Below are positions 22,972-32,688 of a stretch of DNA of 64,000 nt, piece by piece. The translations under genes and the position numbers were made by a program. The DNA is from Rhizobium terricola (GTDB lineage Bacteria; Pseudomonadota; Alphaproteobacteria; Rhizobiales; Rhizobiaceae): NCBI RefSeq assembly GCF_012927355.1, contig NZ_JABBGK010000001.1, positions 924,649 to 988,648 on the forward strand. Direction: 5' to 3'. The notes beneath the pieces were generated by a model. It was not told where the DNA came from. It worked only from the letters and a program-made list of their open reading frames with translations, and ran no database searches. Each line of letters opens with the position of its first letter. The first letter of the stretch is position 1.

Positions 22972-23156
22972 GGGCGATCGCTCTGGCGGGTTGCGGAGGA
23001 TACAGTCTGAACTCGCCTCCACTCTTATCCTGAGTCTTGGCGGCGTCCAAACGGCGATCCTGCGACGGACGGCGCCCAAAGAGCGCAGGATTTGTCAAAT
23101 CGATCCATGCTCCTGTACCCCTCGCATCGACGGCGACATCGAGGAAAGGAAGTTCC

Positions 23157-24008
23157 ATGCAGAACGGCGCAATCTGGACGGCCTACGAGGCCAGGCTGCG
23201 GCGGGTGTCGTCCCATATCTACGAGCATCTGGACGAGGATCTGGACATGGATCGTCTGGCCGAGGTCGCCTGCCTTTCGCCCTATCACTGGCATCGCATC
23301 TATCGCGCGGTGCATGGTGAGACGCCCGCGGCCACCGTCAAAAGGCTCAGGCTGCACCGGGCGGCGGGCGAGCTTGCCCAGACATCGAAGCCGGTCTCCG
23401 AAGTCGCCCGTCGATGCGGCTACCCCAATCTGCAGTCGTTCAACCGGATCTTTTCTTCGGTCTACGGCATGCCGCCGGCGCGGTATCGCAGTGAAGGCAG
23501 CCATCGGCGTTTTCGGCGAAACGGGACCAAGGAGCCCACCATCATGTACGACGTTACAATCCGCAATTTTCCTTCGACCGCGTTGATCGGTATCCCGAAT
23601 CGGGGATCCTACATGAATATCGGCGAGGCCTTCGGGCGGCTCTATGGCATGCTCCATGCCCGGGGTATCTTTGATCAGCAGAGCCGGATGCTCGGCATCT
23701 ATCTCGATGATCCCGAAACCGTGGCGGAAGGCGATCTGCGTTCGTTCGCCTGCGTGACGTCCAATGCGCCCTCTCAGGTGGAACCGCCACTCGAGGCGCC
23801 GACCATAGAGGAGGGTGAATGCGCCGTGCTCAGGCACCAAGGTCCTTATGCGGACATGCGCTCGGCCTATCAGTGGCTCTATGGCGACTGGCTGCGACAG
23901 TCAGGCCGGGAGGTCCGGGACCAGCCTGTTTTCGAGATCTACCTCAATAATCCGCGCGACGTTCAACCGACCGAACTCCTGACGGAGATCTGGCTGCCGC
24001 TAAAGTGA
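23157..24008 (+). CDS. AraC-type regulator with GyrI-like effector domain
   Basis: A 283-residue transcription factor. Residues about 10-110 hold the two AraC helix-turn-helix units (AEVACLSPYHWHRIYR and VSEVARRCGYPNLQSFNRIF). Residues about 130-283 form a GyrI-like/SOUL-superfamily small-molecule-binding domain, as in Rob and multidrug-sensing regulators. The ATG follows GAGGAAAGGAAG. It is divergent from the SulP transporter and convergent with a glutathione S-transferase gene; either may be a target, but nothing proves it. Confidence 0.9.
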   Translation: MQNGAIWTAYEARLRRVSSHIYEHLDEDLDMDRLAEVACLSPYHWHRIYRAVHGETPAATVKRLRLHRAAGELAQTSKPVSEVARRCGYPNLQSFNRIFSSVYGMPPARYRSEGSHRRFRRNGTKEPTIMYDVTIRNFPSTALIGIPNRGSYMNIGEAFGRLYGMLHARGIFDQQSRMLGIYLDDPETVAEGDLRSFACVTSNAPSQVEPPLEAPTIEEGECAVLRHQGPYADMRSAYQWLYGDWLRQSGREVRDQPVFEIYLNNPRDVQPTELLTEIWLPLK

Positions 24009-24052
24009 AAGGCCGGTGACACTGGCCTCCCGGTGCCCCGCTTCAAGAATGT

Positions 24053-24673
24053 TCAGGCCTGGAGAGCCTGCATGGCCGCGTCATCCTTTTCGCGGGCACG
24101 CCGGTAGGCCGGACGGTCGGTGACGCGGGCAAGATAACTCTCGAAGGCCGGACGTTTCTCGATCGAGCCGAACTGCAGTCCCCAGCCGATATGGGAGCCC
24201 ACATAGACATCCGCTGCGGTGAAGGTGCTCCCGGCGACGAAGGGGTTGGTGGATACGGCGATTTCGAGCGTATCCATCACGTCCTCGTAGGAACCATAGC
24301 CGATCATGCGGTGGCGCTCCGGCGGCACTTCGAAGCCGAGGCTGCGGTTGCTGACGGCGGCCTCGAGCGGACCGGCCGCGAAGAACAGCCACCGGTAATA
24401 GCTGCCGCGCGCCTGCTGCGACGGTGCCAGCCGTGCCTCGGGGAAAGTGTCGGCAAGATAGGCGCAGATCGCTGCACATTCGGTCACGACCACGTCGCCA
24501 TGGCGGATGGCGGGAACCTTTCCCATCGGATTGACGGCCCGATAGTCGGGCGATTTCATCGGCGGACCGAAAGGGAGGATGACAGTTTCATAGGGCTGGG
24601 CGGTTTCTTCGACCATCCACCGGGCAATGCGCCCGCGCGACATGGGGTTCGTGTAAAGCGTCAGTTGCGTCAT
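24053..24673 (-). CDS. Glutathione S-transferase family protein
   Basis: A 206-residue protein with the N-terminal thioredoxin-like domain (LTLYTNPMSRGRIARWMVEE, NPMGKVPAIRHGD, TECAAICAYLAD) and an all-helical C-terminal domain (PFVAGSTFTAADVYVGSHIGWG). The cis-proline KVPAI and the T-E-C glutathione-binding residues are present; Ser12 is the likely catalytic position. The endogenous substrate is unknown. It is preceded on the minus strand by icd, with a terminator between. Confidence 0.9.
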   Translation of the reverse strand: MTQLTLYTNPMSRGRIARWMVEETAQPYETVILPFGPPMKSPDYRAVNPMGKVPAIRHGDVVVTECAAICAYLADTFPEARLAPSQQARGSYYRWLFFAAGPLEAAVSNRSLGFEVPPERHRMIGYGSYEDVMDTLEIAVSTNPFVAGSTFTAADVYVGSHIGWGLQFGSIEKRPAFESYLARVTDRPAYRRAREKDDAAMQALQA

Positions 24674-24750
24674 TCCGGCCTCCCATGAATGTTCTCTTTA
24701 TGTTCTTTTTTAATCCCATTCTGTCGGAACCGCAAGCCGGATTCAGGCAA

Positions 24751-24777
24751 CAAAAAACCCGGCGTGAAGCCGGGTTT
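24751..24777 (-). terminator. Terminator of icd
   Basis: A perfect 9-bp stem (24755-24763 with 24769-24777) is followed on the minus strand by a T6 run, 24 bases beyond the icd stop. Confidence 0.88.
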
Positions 24778-24800
24778 CTTTGATGCGTTGACCGGATGCC

Positions 24801-26015
24801 TCAGGCAGTCATGGCCTTCTTGAGGTTCTCGTCGACCTTGTCGAGGAAAGCGGTGGTGGAGAGCCACGGCTGATCCGGACCGATGAGCAGCGCCAGGTCC
24901 TTGGTCATGAAGCCGCTCTCGACGGTGTCGACGCAGACCTTTTCGAGCGTCGTGGCGAAGCGGGCGAGCTCGGCGTTGTCGTCCAGCTTGGCGCGGTGGG
25001 CGAGGCCACGGGTCCAGGCGAAGATCGAGGCGATCGAGTTGGTCGAGGTTTCCTGACCCTTCTGGTGCTGGCGGTAGTGGCGCGTGACCGTGCCGTGGGC
25101 GGCTTCGGCCTCGACGGTCTTGCCATCGGGGGTCAGCAGAACGGAGGTCATCAGGCCGAGCGAGCCGAAGCCCTGGGCAACCGTGTCGGACTGGACGTCG
25201 CCGTCGTAGTTCTTGCAGGCCCAGACGTAGCCGCCGGACCACTTCAGCGCCGAGGCAACCATGTCGTCGATCAGGCGGTGTTCGTAGATGATGCCGGCTT
25301 CGTCGAACCGGGCCTTGAATTCGGTCTGGTAGACTTCCTCGAAGATATCCTTGAAGCGGCCGTCATAGGCCTTGAGGATGGTGTTCTTGGTCGACAGGTA
25401 GACCGGCCACTTGCGCATCAGGCCGTACATCATCGAGGCGCGGGCGAATTCGCGGATCGATTCGTCGAGGTTGTACATGGCAAGCGCCACGCCGGCGCCC
25501 GGAGCCTTGTAGACTTCCTTTTCGATGACTTCGCCGTCTTCGCCGACGAACTTGATGGTCAGCGTGCCCTTGCCCGGGAACTTGAAGTCGGTTGCCTTGT
25601 ACTGGTCACCGAAGGCGTGACGGCCGACGACGATCGGCTTGGTCCAGCCGGGGACGAGGCGCGGAACGTTCTTGCAGATGATCGGTTCGCGGAAGATGAC
25701 GCCGCCGAGGATGTTGCGGATGGTGCCGTTCGGCGACTTCCACATTTCCTTGAGGTTGAATTCCTTGACGCGGGCTTCGTCCGGCGTGATCGTCGCGCAC
25801 TTGATGCCGACGCCGTGCTTCTTGATGGCGTTGGCGGCGTCGACGGTGACCTGGTCGTTGGTGGCGTCGCGGTTTTCGACCGAGAGGTCGTAGTATTCGA
25901 TCTGCAGATCAAGATAGGGCAGGATCAGCTTTTCCTTGATGAACTGCCAAATGATGCGCGTCATCTCATCGCCGTCGAGATCGACGACCGGGTTGGCAAC
26001 CTTGATCTTGTTCAT
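24801..26015 (-). CDS. icd: NADP-dependent isocitrate dehydrogenase
   Basis: Oxidatively decarboxylates isocitrate to 2-oxoglutarate in the TCA cycle. The 404-residue chain begins [20 protein letters not shown] and belongs to the homodimeric eukaryote-like NADP-IDH subfamily common in rhizobia, distinct from the E. coli type. Characteristic segments are [13 protein letters not shown] (substrate serine/threonine region) and YDGDVQSD with the metal-binding Asp. The gene stands alone, with a strong terminator after it. Confidence 0.97.
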   Translation of the reverse strand: MNKIKVANPVVDLDGDEMTRIIWQFIKEKLILPYLDLQIEYYDLSVENRDATNDQVTVDAANAIKKHGVGIKCATITPDEARVKEFNLKEMWKSPNGTIRNILGGVIFREPIICKNVPRLVPGWTKPIVVGRHAFGDQYKATDFKFPGKGTLTIKFVGEDGEVIEKEVYKAPGAGVALAMYNLDESIREFARASMMYGLMRKWPVYLSTKNTILKAYDGRFKDIFEEVYQTEFKARFDEAGIIYEHRLIDDMVASALKWSGGYVWACKNYDGDVQSDTVAQGFGSLGLMTSVLLTPDGKTVEAEAAHGTVTRHYRQHQKGQETSTNSIASIFAWTRGLAHRAKLDDNAELARFATTLEKVCVDTVESGFMTKDLALLIGPDQPWLSTTAFLDKVDENLKKAMTA

Positions 26016-26244
26016 GAGTATCCTCGCAGCTAGGGGGAGGGACGAGGGTCCCTGATTTGCGTATGGCTGGGCTATAGCATCCCGCTTCGGGAACGCAAAG
26101 CACCGAGCCCCCGCTGTAATGCCTTTTCGTTCACAAAATCATACCAACTTTGGCCGCATCCGGAACCTGCGGCCGCCTTGTGGTTTGGGCCGTCTCGGCT
26201 AGATTGCCGCCGAACGAATTCGCTTCTTTTCCAGGAACACGACC

Positions 26245-26766
26245 ATGAAGTCTCTTGTCGCCGCCGCCGTGCTGATGCTTGCAGCGGGTACGGCCCTTGC
26301 AGCCGATCCGACCGCACCCGTCAGAGAGGTCATCGACGTGACCGCGGGCAACTGGAAATCCGAAAATCCAACCTCCGAGGATGTCTTCAGCAAGGACCGT
26401 CTGGCTCGGCTTTTCAGCGCGGATTTCGCGACGGCCTACGCCGAGGCATCGAAGCATCCCGCCTATGACCCGCCGGAAGGCGAGACGACGGGTTCTCCCT
26501 TCGACTACGACCCGATCGCCGGCGGCCAGGATGGTTGCCCGTTCGAAAATATCCGCGTCGAAGACGACGGCGACGGCCAGGTTGCGGCTCTCTTCAACAA
26601 CATGGCCTGCATGGGTGACGATCCTGCCAACAAGGAAGACCGGGTGCTGCTCTTCCACGTGAAGGAAGAAGCCGGGCGCCAGGTCATCGACGATTTCTAC
26701 GTGGTGGTCGACGGCAATTCAGGCGAGTCCTTCAAGGACGAACTCCGCAAGATCGCGGCGGATTGA
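26245..26766 (+). CDS. Exported protein, first of three paralogues
   Basis: A 173-residue protein with a clear signal peptide (MKSLVAAAVLMLAAGTALA, cleaved near residue 20). The mature part shares with the next two genes the pattern DP..P.REV, a F/Y-S...F...Y helix, the YDPIAGGQDGC segment (Cys98), a second cysteine 24 residues later (Cys122), and a C-terminal strand VIDDFYVV. The cysteine pair suggests a periplasmic disulfide. The overall plan resembles small secreted DUF3828-type proteins with a cystatin/NTF2-like fold, but I cannot confirm that family. Function unknown. Confidence 0.8.
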   Translation: MKSLVAAAVLMLAAGTALAADPTAPVREVIDVTAGNWKSENPTSEDVFSKDRLARLFSADFATAYAEASKHPAYDPPEGETTGSPFDYDPIAGGQDGCPFENIRVEDDGDGQVAALFNNMACMGDDPANKEDRVLLFHVKEEAGRQVIDDFYVVVDGNSGESFKDELRKIAAD

Positions 26767-26804
26767 GCGGCCTCCGCTGATAACGAGTGAAAAAGGAACC
26801 CGCC

Positions 26805-27347
26805 ATGAAGGTGATCAAGACCCTGGCGACTGCCTGCGGGCTCTGCCTTCTCTCCGGTCCCGCGGTCCTAGCCAACGAGCCGGCCGATCCGGTCCGGGTG
26901 CTGATGGACATGGCGGGCTATAATGCCGGCGTCGAGCCGAATGCCAAGGCCGTCTACGACGACTATTTTTCGGCCGGCATGCTGCTCAACTATTTCAGCC
27001 AGGGTTTTGTCGAGGCCTATGGTGCCGCTCTTCTGGCGAGCAAGCGGGCGCATGACAACATGCTTCTCGATTATGACCCGGTGATCGGTGGTCAGGACGG
27101 TTGCCTGCCCAAGGACGTCGTCTACGGCAAGCCGCAGGTGAAGGGCGCCTCGACCGAGGTGCTCGTCGGGTTCAAGCGCAACTGGTGCTATGACGGCGAA
27201 TACGAGGGCAAGGACGAGGTGACCGAGGTCATCTATCGGCTCGTCCAGGAAGACGACGAAGTCGGCGAGAAGCGTTACGTGATCGACGACATCCATTTCG
27301 TCAACGACGTGCCGTTGCGCGGCGAACTCGAAGCGCTGGCGAAATGA
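26805..27347 (+). CDS. Exported protein, second of three paralogues
   Basis: A 180-residue exported protein; signal peptide residues 1-23 (ATACGLCLLSGPAVLA). It matches its neighbours in DPVRVLMDMA, YDDYFSAGML, LDYDPVIGGQDGC (Cys100), Cys128 in KRNWCYD, and YVIDDIHFV near the C terminus. The ATG at 26805 has AAAAGGA upstream; a GTG 18 bases earlier is possible but would lengthen the signal peptide. It lies 38 bases after the first paralogue, so the three are probably one operon. Confidence 0.8.
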   Translation: MKVIKTLATACGLCLLSGPAVLANEPADPVRVLMDMAGYNAGVEPNAKAVYDDYFSAGMLLNYFSQGFVEAYGAALLASKRAHDNMLLDYDPVIGGQDGCLPKDVVYGKPQVKGASTEVLVGFKRNWCYDGEYEGKDEVTEVIYRLVQEDDEVGEKRYVIDDIHFVNDVPLRGELEALAK

Positions 27348-27376
27348 AAACGATCCCAACCTGCCGGAGACCATCC

Positions 27377-27934
27377 ATGAAGCTTCCCGTCCTCGTCCTC
27401 GGCTTCGCGCTGATCGGCGGCCTGGCCCAGGCCGGTGAACCGCAGGATCCCGTGGTGACACTCATGAAGGTCGCCGACGGTATCGAGGGAAACAGCGAGG
27501 CCACCGACTATTTCGACGAGGTGCTGCTGAACTCGATCTACAGCAAGAGTTTTTCGCAGGTTTATCGCATGGCGGCGCTGTCGGATCAGCTGCTCGACCT
27601 GCAGGGCTTCATGACCGGTCAGGACGAAGTCGTGGTCAGCCAGGACCCTTGCGAAATGAAGGACCTGAAGATCGTCGCCGGCAAGGCGAAGGGCGCCGTC
27701 GTGCCGGTGGAGGTCTTCTTCGACGTTTCCTCCTGCTGGGGCAACAAGCCCGACATGACGCAGCCGGCACTGAGGTTCCATGTCGTCCAGGAAGACGGGC
27801 ACTATGTCATCGACAATTTCTGGAACAGCGACTACCAGAACGGCGATCCCGCAACGTCCGTGAAGGCACGCTTCGCCTCGCTGGTGAAGGACAATGTCGA
27901 CATGATGGTGAAGGGTGTCGGCGGCGAGGAATAG
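27377..27934 (+). CDS. Exported protein, third of three paralogues
   Basis: A 185-residue exported protein with signal peptide MKLPVLVLGFALIGGLAQAG. It keeps the family pattern (DPVVTLMKVAD, FDEVLLNSIYSKSFSQVY, Cys92 in SQDPC, Cys120 in SSCWG, YVIDNFW), but the central DxDPI-GGQDGC segment has drifted to VVVSQDPC. The second cysteine is 28 residues after the first, as in the middle paralogue. It starts 29 bases after the second gene; an in-frame ATG at 27344 would overlap that stop. It probably arose by tandem duplication followed by divergence. Confidence 0.78.
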   Translation: MKLPVLVLGFALIGGLAQAGEPQDPVVTLMKVADGIEGNSEATDYFDEVLLNSIYSKSFSQVYRMAALSDQLLDLQGFMTGQDEVVVSQDPCEMKDLKIVAGKAKGAVVPVEVFFDVSSCWGNKPDMTQPALRFHVVQEDGHYVIDNFWNSDYQNGDPATSVKARFASLVKDNVDMMVKGVGGEE

Positions 27935-28003
27935 GCCTCTTGCCCTTTGCGTCTAAGCAATTTTGTGCGAATGGGAGCCCGCAATTCCGTTTGAGGGCGA
28001 ACA

Positions 28004-28840
28004 ATGGCAGGCACCAACAGCGAACGCGTACTTCTGGCCGAGGGACCGGCGGTCATCCTCGTCGAGCCGCAGCTCGGCGAGAATATCGGCATGGTCGCCC
28101 GGGCCATGGCCAATTTCGGCCTGTCGGAGCTGCGCCTCGTCAATCCGCGCGATGGCTGGCCGAGTGAAAAGGCGCGTTCCGCCGCCGCCAAGGCAGACCA
28201 TGTGATAGACGGAACGCGCGTCTTCGAGACGCTCGAGGAGGCGATCGCCGACCTGAACTTCGTCTATGCGACCACGGCCCGCGAGCGTTACGGCTACAAG
28301 CCGGTCCGTGCCCCTGTCGTTGCCGCCCAGACGTTGCGGGCGAAGTTCACTGCGGGGGAAGGCACCGGCATCCTGTTCGGCCGCGAGCGCTGGGGGCTCA
28401 CCAACGAGGAGGTGGCGCTTGCCGACGAGATCGTGACCTTTCCCGTCAATCCCGCCTTCGCGTCGCTCAACATCGCCCAGGCCGTGCTGCTGATGTCGTA
28501 TGAGTGGATGAAGTCGGGGCTCAAGGACTTGACCGACGTGGCTTTCCAGCCGCTCGAACAGAGCCCGGCCACCAAGGAACAGCTGTTCGGCCTGTTCGAT
28601 TTCGTCGAGGAGGCGCTCGATGCGCGCGGTTACTTTCGTCCGGAAGGCAAGAAGCCGAAGATGATCGACAATTTGCGCGCCGTGCTGACGCGTCGCGCCT
28701 TCACCGAGCAGGAAATCAGCATTCTCCGCGGGGTTTTCGCCACATTCGACCGTTACAGCCGCAAGAATCCGCGCGGCAGCGCAGGGGCTGGCGCGGGCAA
28801 GGGGGCAGACGGGGCGGACGATGGTGCAGACGGGGAATGA
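28004..28840 (+). CDS. trmJ: tRNA/rRNA methyltransferase TrmJ-like (SPOUT)
   Basis: A SPOUT-class RNA 2'-O-methyltransferase; TrmJ methylates position 32 of tRNAs. The 278-residue protein begins with [23 protein letters not shown]. It carries the trefoil-knot motifs [14 protein letters not shown] and [22 protein letters not shown] that bind S-adenosylmethionine, and a C-terminal dimer helix. The tail is Gly/Ala/Asp-rich. It overlaps murI by 20 bases. The precise RNA target is inferred from the family. Confidence 0.9.
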   Translation: MAGTNSERVLLAEGPAVILVEPQLGENIGMVARAMANFGLSELRLVNPRDGWPSEKARSAAAKADHVIDGTRVFETLEEAIADLNFVYATTARERYGYKPVRAPVVAAQTLRAKFTAGEGTGILFGRERWGLTNEEVALADEIVTFPVNPAFASLNIAQAVLLMSYEWMKSGLKDLTDVAFQPLEQSPATKEQLFGLFDFVEEALDARGYFRPEGKKPKMIDNLRAVLTRRAFTEQEISILRGVFATFDRYSRKNPRGSAGAGAGKGADGADDGADGE

Positions 28841-29651
28841 ACTGAAGCCGGTGCTGGTTTTCGACAGCGGCATCGGCGGTCTCACGGTGTTGCGCGAGGC
28901 ACGGGTGCTGATGCCGGAGCGCGGCTTCATCTATGTCGCCGACGACGCCGGCTTTCCCTATGGCGGCTGGGAAGAGGCGCCACTCCGGCAGCGTATCCTC
29001 GATCTCTTCGGTGATCTGCTTCGCACCTATCAGCCGGAGGCGGTGATCGTCGCCTGCAACACGGCCTTCACACTTGCCGGCACCGATCTTCGCCATGCCT
29101 TTCCGGACATGCGCTTCATCGGGACGGTGCCGGCCATCAAGCCGGCCGCGGAACGCACCCGCTCGGGCCTCGTCTCGGTGCTGGCGACCCCCGGAACGGT
29201 GAAGCGCGCCTATACCCGCGATCTCATCCAGTCCTTTGCCGCGAAATGCCACGTGCGGCTTGTCGGTTCGGAAAACCTGGCGCGGATGGCCGAGGCCTAC
29301 ATCCGGGGTGAGTCGGTGGCGGACGAGGCAGTGCTGGCCGAGATCGCCCCTTGCTTCGTCGAGAAGGACGGCGCGCGGACCGACATCGTTGTGCTTGCCT
29401 GCACGCATTACCCCTTCCTCGCCAACGTGTTTCGCAAGCTTGCGCCCTGGCCGGTCGACTGGCTCGACCCGGCGGAAGCGATTGCCCGGCAGGCGCGGCG
29501 CCTCGTCCCACTCGTCGAGGGGGCCGAACATCCGGAAGGTTTCGATTTTGCCGTCTTCACCTCCGGCAACCCGGATTTCTCGACCCGTCGACTGATGCAG
29601 GGTTTCGGTCTGACGACGACGGTCTTGCCGGACAAGGGTTTCGCCCCCTAA
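28821..29651 (+). CDS. murI: Glutamate racemase
   Basis: Supplies D-glutamate for peptidoglycan. The 276-residue protein has the two catalytic cysteines in VACNTAF and LACTHYPFL, plus the [12 protein letters not shown]-terminal motif with the conserved Asp and Ser. It starts inside the trmJ frame (ATG at 28821), which implies translational coupling. Length is normal for the family. Confidence 0.95.
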   Translation: MVQTGNELKPVLVFDSGIGGLTVLREARVLMPERGFIYVADDAGFPYGGWEEAPLRQRILDLFGDLLRTYQPEAVIVACNTAFTLAGTDLRHAFPDMRFIGTVPAIKPAAERTRSGLVSVLATPGTVKRAYTRDLIQSFAAKCHVRLVGSENLARMAEAYIRGESVADEAVLAEIAPCFVEKDGARTDIVVLACTHYPFLANVFRKLAPWPVDWLDPAEAIARQARRLVPLVEGAEHPEGFDFAVFTSGNPDFSTRRLMQGFGLTTTVLPDKGFAP

Positions 29652-29746
29652 ATCTACGCCTTCTATTTGGAAAGCGACGCACAATCATGGTAGAGGTCTT
29701 TACCCGACACCTGAACGGTGCCGGTTCACAGGAGCCCTGATCTCAT

Positions 29747-31036
29747 TTGCTTACTGAAATTTTAATTGTTGCCTTTCTCACCGTATTGAATGGTGTTCTG
29801 GCCATGTCGGAGATGGCCGTCGTTTCCTCGCGCACGGCGCGCCTCAAGGTGCTGGCCGAACAGGGAAACCGGGGAGCCACCATCGCCATGCGGCTCGCCG
29901 AAGAGCCGGGCCGCTTCCTGTCGACAGTCCAGATCGGCATTACCCTTGTCGGCGTGCTCTCGGGCGCCTTTTCCGGCGCCACGCTCGGTGCCCGTCTTTC
30001 GTCCTGGCTGCAATTGCAGGGCCTTTCCGAGGGCATGGCGAGTGCACTCGGCGTCGGTTCGGTCGTCGTCGCCATCACCTATCTTTCGCTGATCGTCGGC
30101 GAACTCGTCCCCAAGCAGATCGCCCTTCGCAATCCCGAAGCGGTCGCCTCCCGCGTCAGCACGCCTATGCTGGTTCTTTCCAAGATCTCGGCGCCGCTGG
30201 TCTGGCTGCTCGACAATTCCGGCCGGGCACTCCTGGCGCTGCTCGGTCAGCATGGCGCCTCCGCCGGAACTGTCACCGACGAAGAGATCAAGACGGTTCT
30301 CGCCGAAGCGCAGAGTGCGGGCGTCATCGAGAACGAGGAATCGGCGATGATTTCAGGCGTCATGCGGCTTGCCGACCGCACCGCGCGTGGCCTGATGACG
30401 CCGCGCCGCGATGTCGAGGTTCTCGACGTCGACGACACGCTGGAGGAAATCCGCGTCAAACTGCGCAGCGCCGCCCATTCGCGCCTGCCGGTGCGTTCGG
30501 GCGATTCCGACGAGATCATCGGCGTGCTGTTCGCCAAGCGGATCTATGACGCGATCGCGCTCGGCTCCGACTTCGACATCCGCGAACACTTGAGCGAAGT
30601 GCCGATCGTGTCGGATCTGGCGAGCGCAGTGGACGTCATCCAGGCGATCCGCAAGACGCCGCTGCACATGGTCCTCGTCTATGACGAATACGGCCATTTC
30701 GAAGGCATCATCACCTCGGGCGACATCCTGGAGGCCATCACCGGCGTGTTCCAGGAACATGAGGACGAGGAACCTTCCGTGGTGCAGCGTGCGGACGGCT
30801 CCTACCTGGTGGCGGGCTGGACGCCGATCGACGAGTTCGTCGAACGCATCCGCATCCCGGTCGAGAACGATCCGGATTTCACCACGGTCGCCGGTTTCGT
30901 CATCGCCGAGCTCAAGCGGATCCCTGATCTCGGCGAGAGCTTCGAGACAAATGGCTGGCGCTTCGAGGTGATCGACCTCGACGGCCGGCGGATCGACAAG
31001 CTGCTGGTCTCCCGGGTGGTCGAATCGGTCGGCTGA
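29747..31036 (+). CDS. CNNM/CorC-type membrane protein with CBS domains
   Basis: A 429-residue membrane protein often labelled hemolysin-like. The N-terminal DUF21/CNNM region has about four transmembrane helices (VAFLTVLNGVLAMSEMAVVSS at the start). It is followed by a CBS pair (about residues 210-330, starting at LMTPRRDVEVLD) and a C-terminal CorC_HlyC transporter-associated domain (about 345-425). Relatives act in magnesium/cobalt efflux. The TTG start at 29747 has AGGAG about 13 bases upstream, a long spacing, so the start is less certain than the identity. Confidence 0.88.
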   Translation: MLTEILIVAFLTVLNGVLAMSEMAVVSSRTARLKVLAEQGNRGATIAMRLAEEPGRFLSTVQIGITLVGVLSGAFSGATLGARLSSWLQLQGLSEGMASALGVGSVVVAITYLSLIVGELVPKQIALRNPEAVASRVSTPMLVLSKISAPLVWLLDNSGRALLALLGQHGASAGTVTDEEIKTVLAEAQSAGVIENEESAMISGVMRLADRTARGLMTPRRDVEVLDVDDTLEEIRVKLRSAAHSRLPVRSGDSDEIIGVLFAKRIYDAIALGSDFDIREHLSEVPIVSDLASAVDVIQAIRKTPLHMVLVYDEYGHFEGIITSGDILEAITGVFQEHEDEEPSVVQRADGSYLVAGWTPIDEFVERIRIPVENDPDFTTVAGFVIAELKRIPDLGESFETNGWRFEVIDLDGRRIDKLLVSRVVESVG

Positions 31037-31158
31037 GCCGCCAATCGCCTGTGGGTTAACGATTTCGGCTAGCGCAAAGGCCTAGCGTCTTTGCTAGGAA
31101 ATCAGGTGGTTCGCGCATGTGCGGGCCGCCAGGGTCAGAAAATCGGAGAGGTTGGCAG

Positions 31159-32676
31159 TTGAAGGTCGGAATCGATATGGGAACGGTTTCGGGCGGTGAG
31201 CCGGCCAAGCTCGATATCGAGGAGCTTCTGGCTACGCGCCTTCTCGTCCAGGGCAATTCCGGATCCGGCAAGTCCCACCTCCTGCGGCGGCTGCTTGAGC
31301 AGTCGGCGCAATGGGTGCAGCAGGTCATCATCGACCCCGAAGGCGATTTCGTCACCCTGTCCGACCGCTATGGCCATGTCGTGGTGGATGGCGAGCGCAC
31401 CGAAGCCGAACTGGCGGGCATCGCCAACCGCATTCGCCAGCATCGCGTTTCCTGCGTCCTGACCCTCGAAGGGCTGGACATCGAACAGCAGATGCGGGCG
31501 GCGGCGGCGTTCCTCAACGGCATGTTCGACGCCGAGCGCGAATACTGGTTCCCCGTCCTGGTGGTGGTCGACGAAGCGCAGATGTTTGCGCCGTCGGTCG
31601 GCGGTGACGTTTCCGAAGACGCGCGCAAGATGTCGCTCGGCGCCATGACCAACTTGATGTGCCGTGGCCGCAAACGCGGACTTGCCGGCGTGATCGCCAC
31701 GCAGCGCCTTGCCAAACTTGCCAAGAACGTCGCGGCCGAGGCCTCGAACTTCCTGATGGGGCGTACCTTCCTCGACATCGACATGGCGCGCGCCGCCGAC
31801 CTGCTCGGCATGGACCGGCGCCAGGCGGAGATGTTCCGCGACCTCAAGCGCGGCAATTTCGTGGCACTCGGCCCGGCGCTGTCGCGTCGACCGTTGCCGA
31901 TCGTCATCGGTACGGTCGAGACCTCCGCGCGTTCATCAAGCCCGATGCTCATGCCGCTGCCGGACGCGCCGCAGGATGTCGAGGATCTGATCTTCACGCC
32001 GGATCCCGAGGAATTCACACGGCCGATCGTCAGGCGTGCACCGCCTGCACCGCGCCCGACGACGGATATCCTCTCGGAGCTGTCGCGCTCGACGCCGGTC
32101 GCGAGCCAGCCGGCAGCAGGCGAGAGCCGGGCAAGCGGACCGGAAATGTCGGCAGAGGAGCGCGAGGAGCGGCTCGCCGCGGTGCTTGCCGAAATCCTCG
32201 GCGATCCGCAGGCCGCCTACCGGACCGATTCGGTGCTCTACCAGGAATTCCTGGTGCGCGCCCGCATGCGGCGTGTCACCGGGCCGCCGATGGCCATGGG
32301 CGAGTTTCGCCGGCGGGTGGCGATCGCCCGTTCGGGCGTAGACGAGGAGACCGCCGCCGGCGAGGGGTGGCAGACCGCGCTTTCGCTCTCCGCTCGCGTT
32401 TCCGATGACCTTCAGGGCGTCTTCCTGCTGATGGCGAAGGCGGCCCTGCGCGGCGAAACCTGTCCGTCGGACCAGCGCATCGCCAAGGCCTATGGCACGC
32501 ATTCGGCCCGTCGGGCCCGCCGGCTGCTCGGCTATTTCGAGGAGCAGAGCCTCATCATCGTGCATACCGATTTCGCCGGTAAGCGCATCGTCGCGTTCCC
32601 GGACCTCCAGGCCGAGACGGCGCCCGGCGATCCGAATGCGGTCGAGGACGACGGCAGCCAGCACGCGGCCGAATAG
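31159..32676 (+). CDS. HerA-like ATPase with C-terminal winged-helix region
   Basis: A 505-residue cytoplasmic ATPase of the HerA/FtsK superfamily: Walker A GNSGSGKS at residues 32-39, Walker B VLVVVDEAQMF, and a downstream RGRKRGLAGVIATQRLAKL segment typical of HerA-type motors. After a Pro-rich linker (about 290-340) comes a C-terminal region (about 410-490) with a winged-helix-like pattern (DQRIAKAYGTHSARRARRLLGYFEEQSLI). HerA motors move DNA and usually partner a NurA nuclease, which is absent here. The TTG start follows GGAGAGG; the frame is open 42 bases further upstream. Confidence 0.82.
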   Translation: MKVGIDMGTVSGGEPAKLDIEELLATRLLVQGNSGSGKSHLLRRLLEQSAQWVQQVIIDPEGDFVTLSDRYGHVVVDGERTEAELAGIANRIRQHRVSCVLTLEGLDIEQQMRAAAAFLNGMFDAEREYWFPVLVVVDEAQMFAPSVGGDVSEDARKMSLGAMTNLMCRGRKRGLAGVIATQRLAKLAKNVAAEASNFLMGRTFLDIDMARAADLLGMDRRQAEMFRDLKRGNFVALGPALSRRPLPIVIGTVETSARSSSPMLMPLPDAPQDVEDLIFTPDPEEFTRPIVRRAPPAPRPTTDILSELSRSTPVASQPAAGESRASGPEMSAEEREERLAAVLAEILGDPQAAYRTDSVLYQEFLVRARMRRVTGPPMAMGEFRRRVAIARSGVDEETAAGEGWQTALSLSARVSDDLQGVFLLMAKAALRGETCPSDQRIAKAYGTHSARRARRLLGYFEEQSLIIVHTDFAGKRIVAFPDLQAETAPGDPNAVEDDGSQHAAE

Positions 32677-32688
32677 CGCCTGTCACCT

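Noticed and set aside
31075..31100. CCTAGC-GTCTTT-GCTAGG hairpin between the CNNM and HerA-like genes
   Set aside because: Only 6 bp with no U tract, so too weak to call a terminator or regulator.
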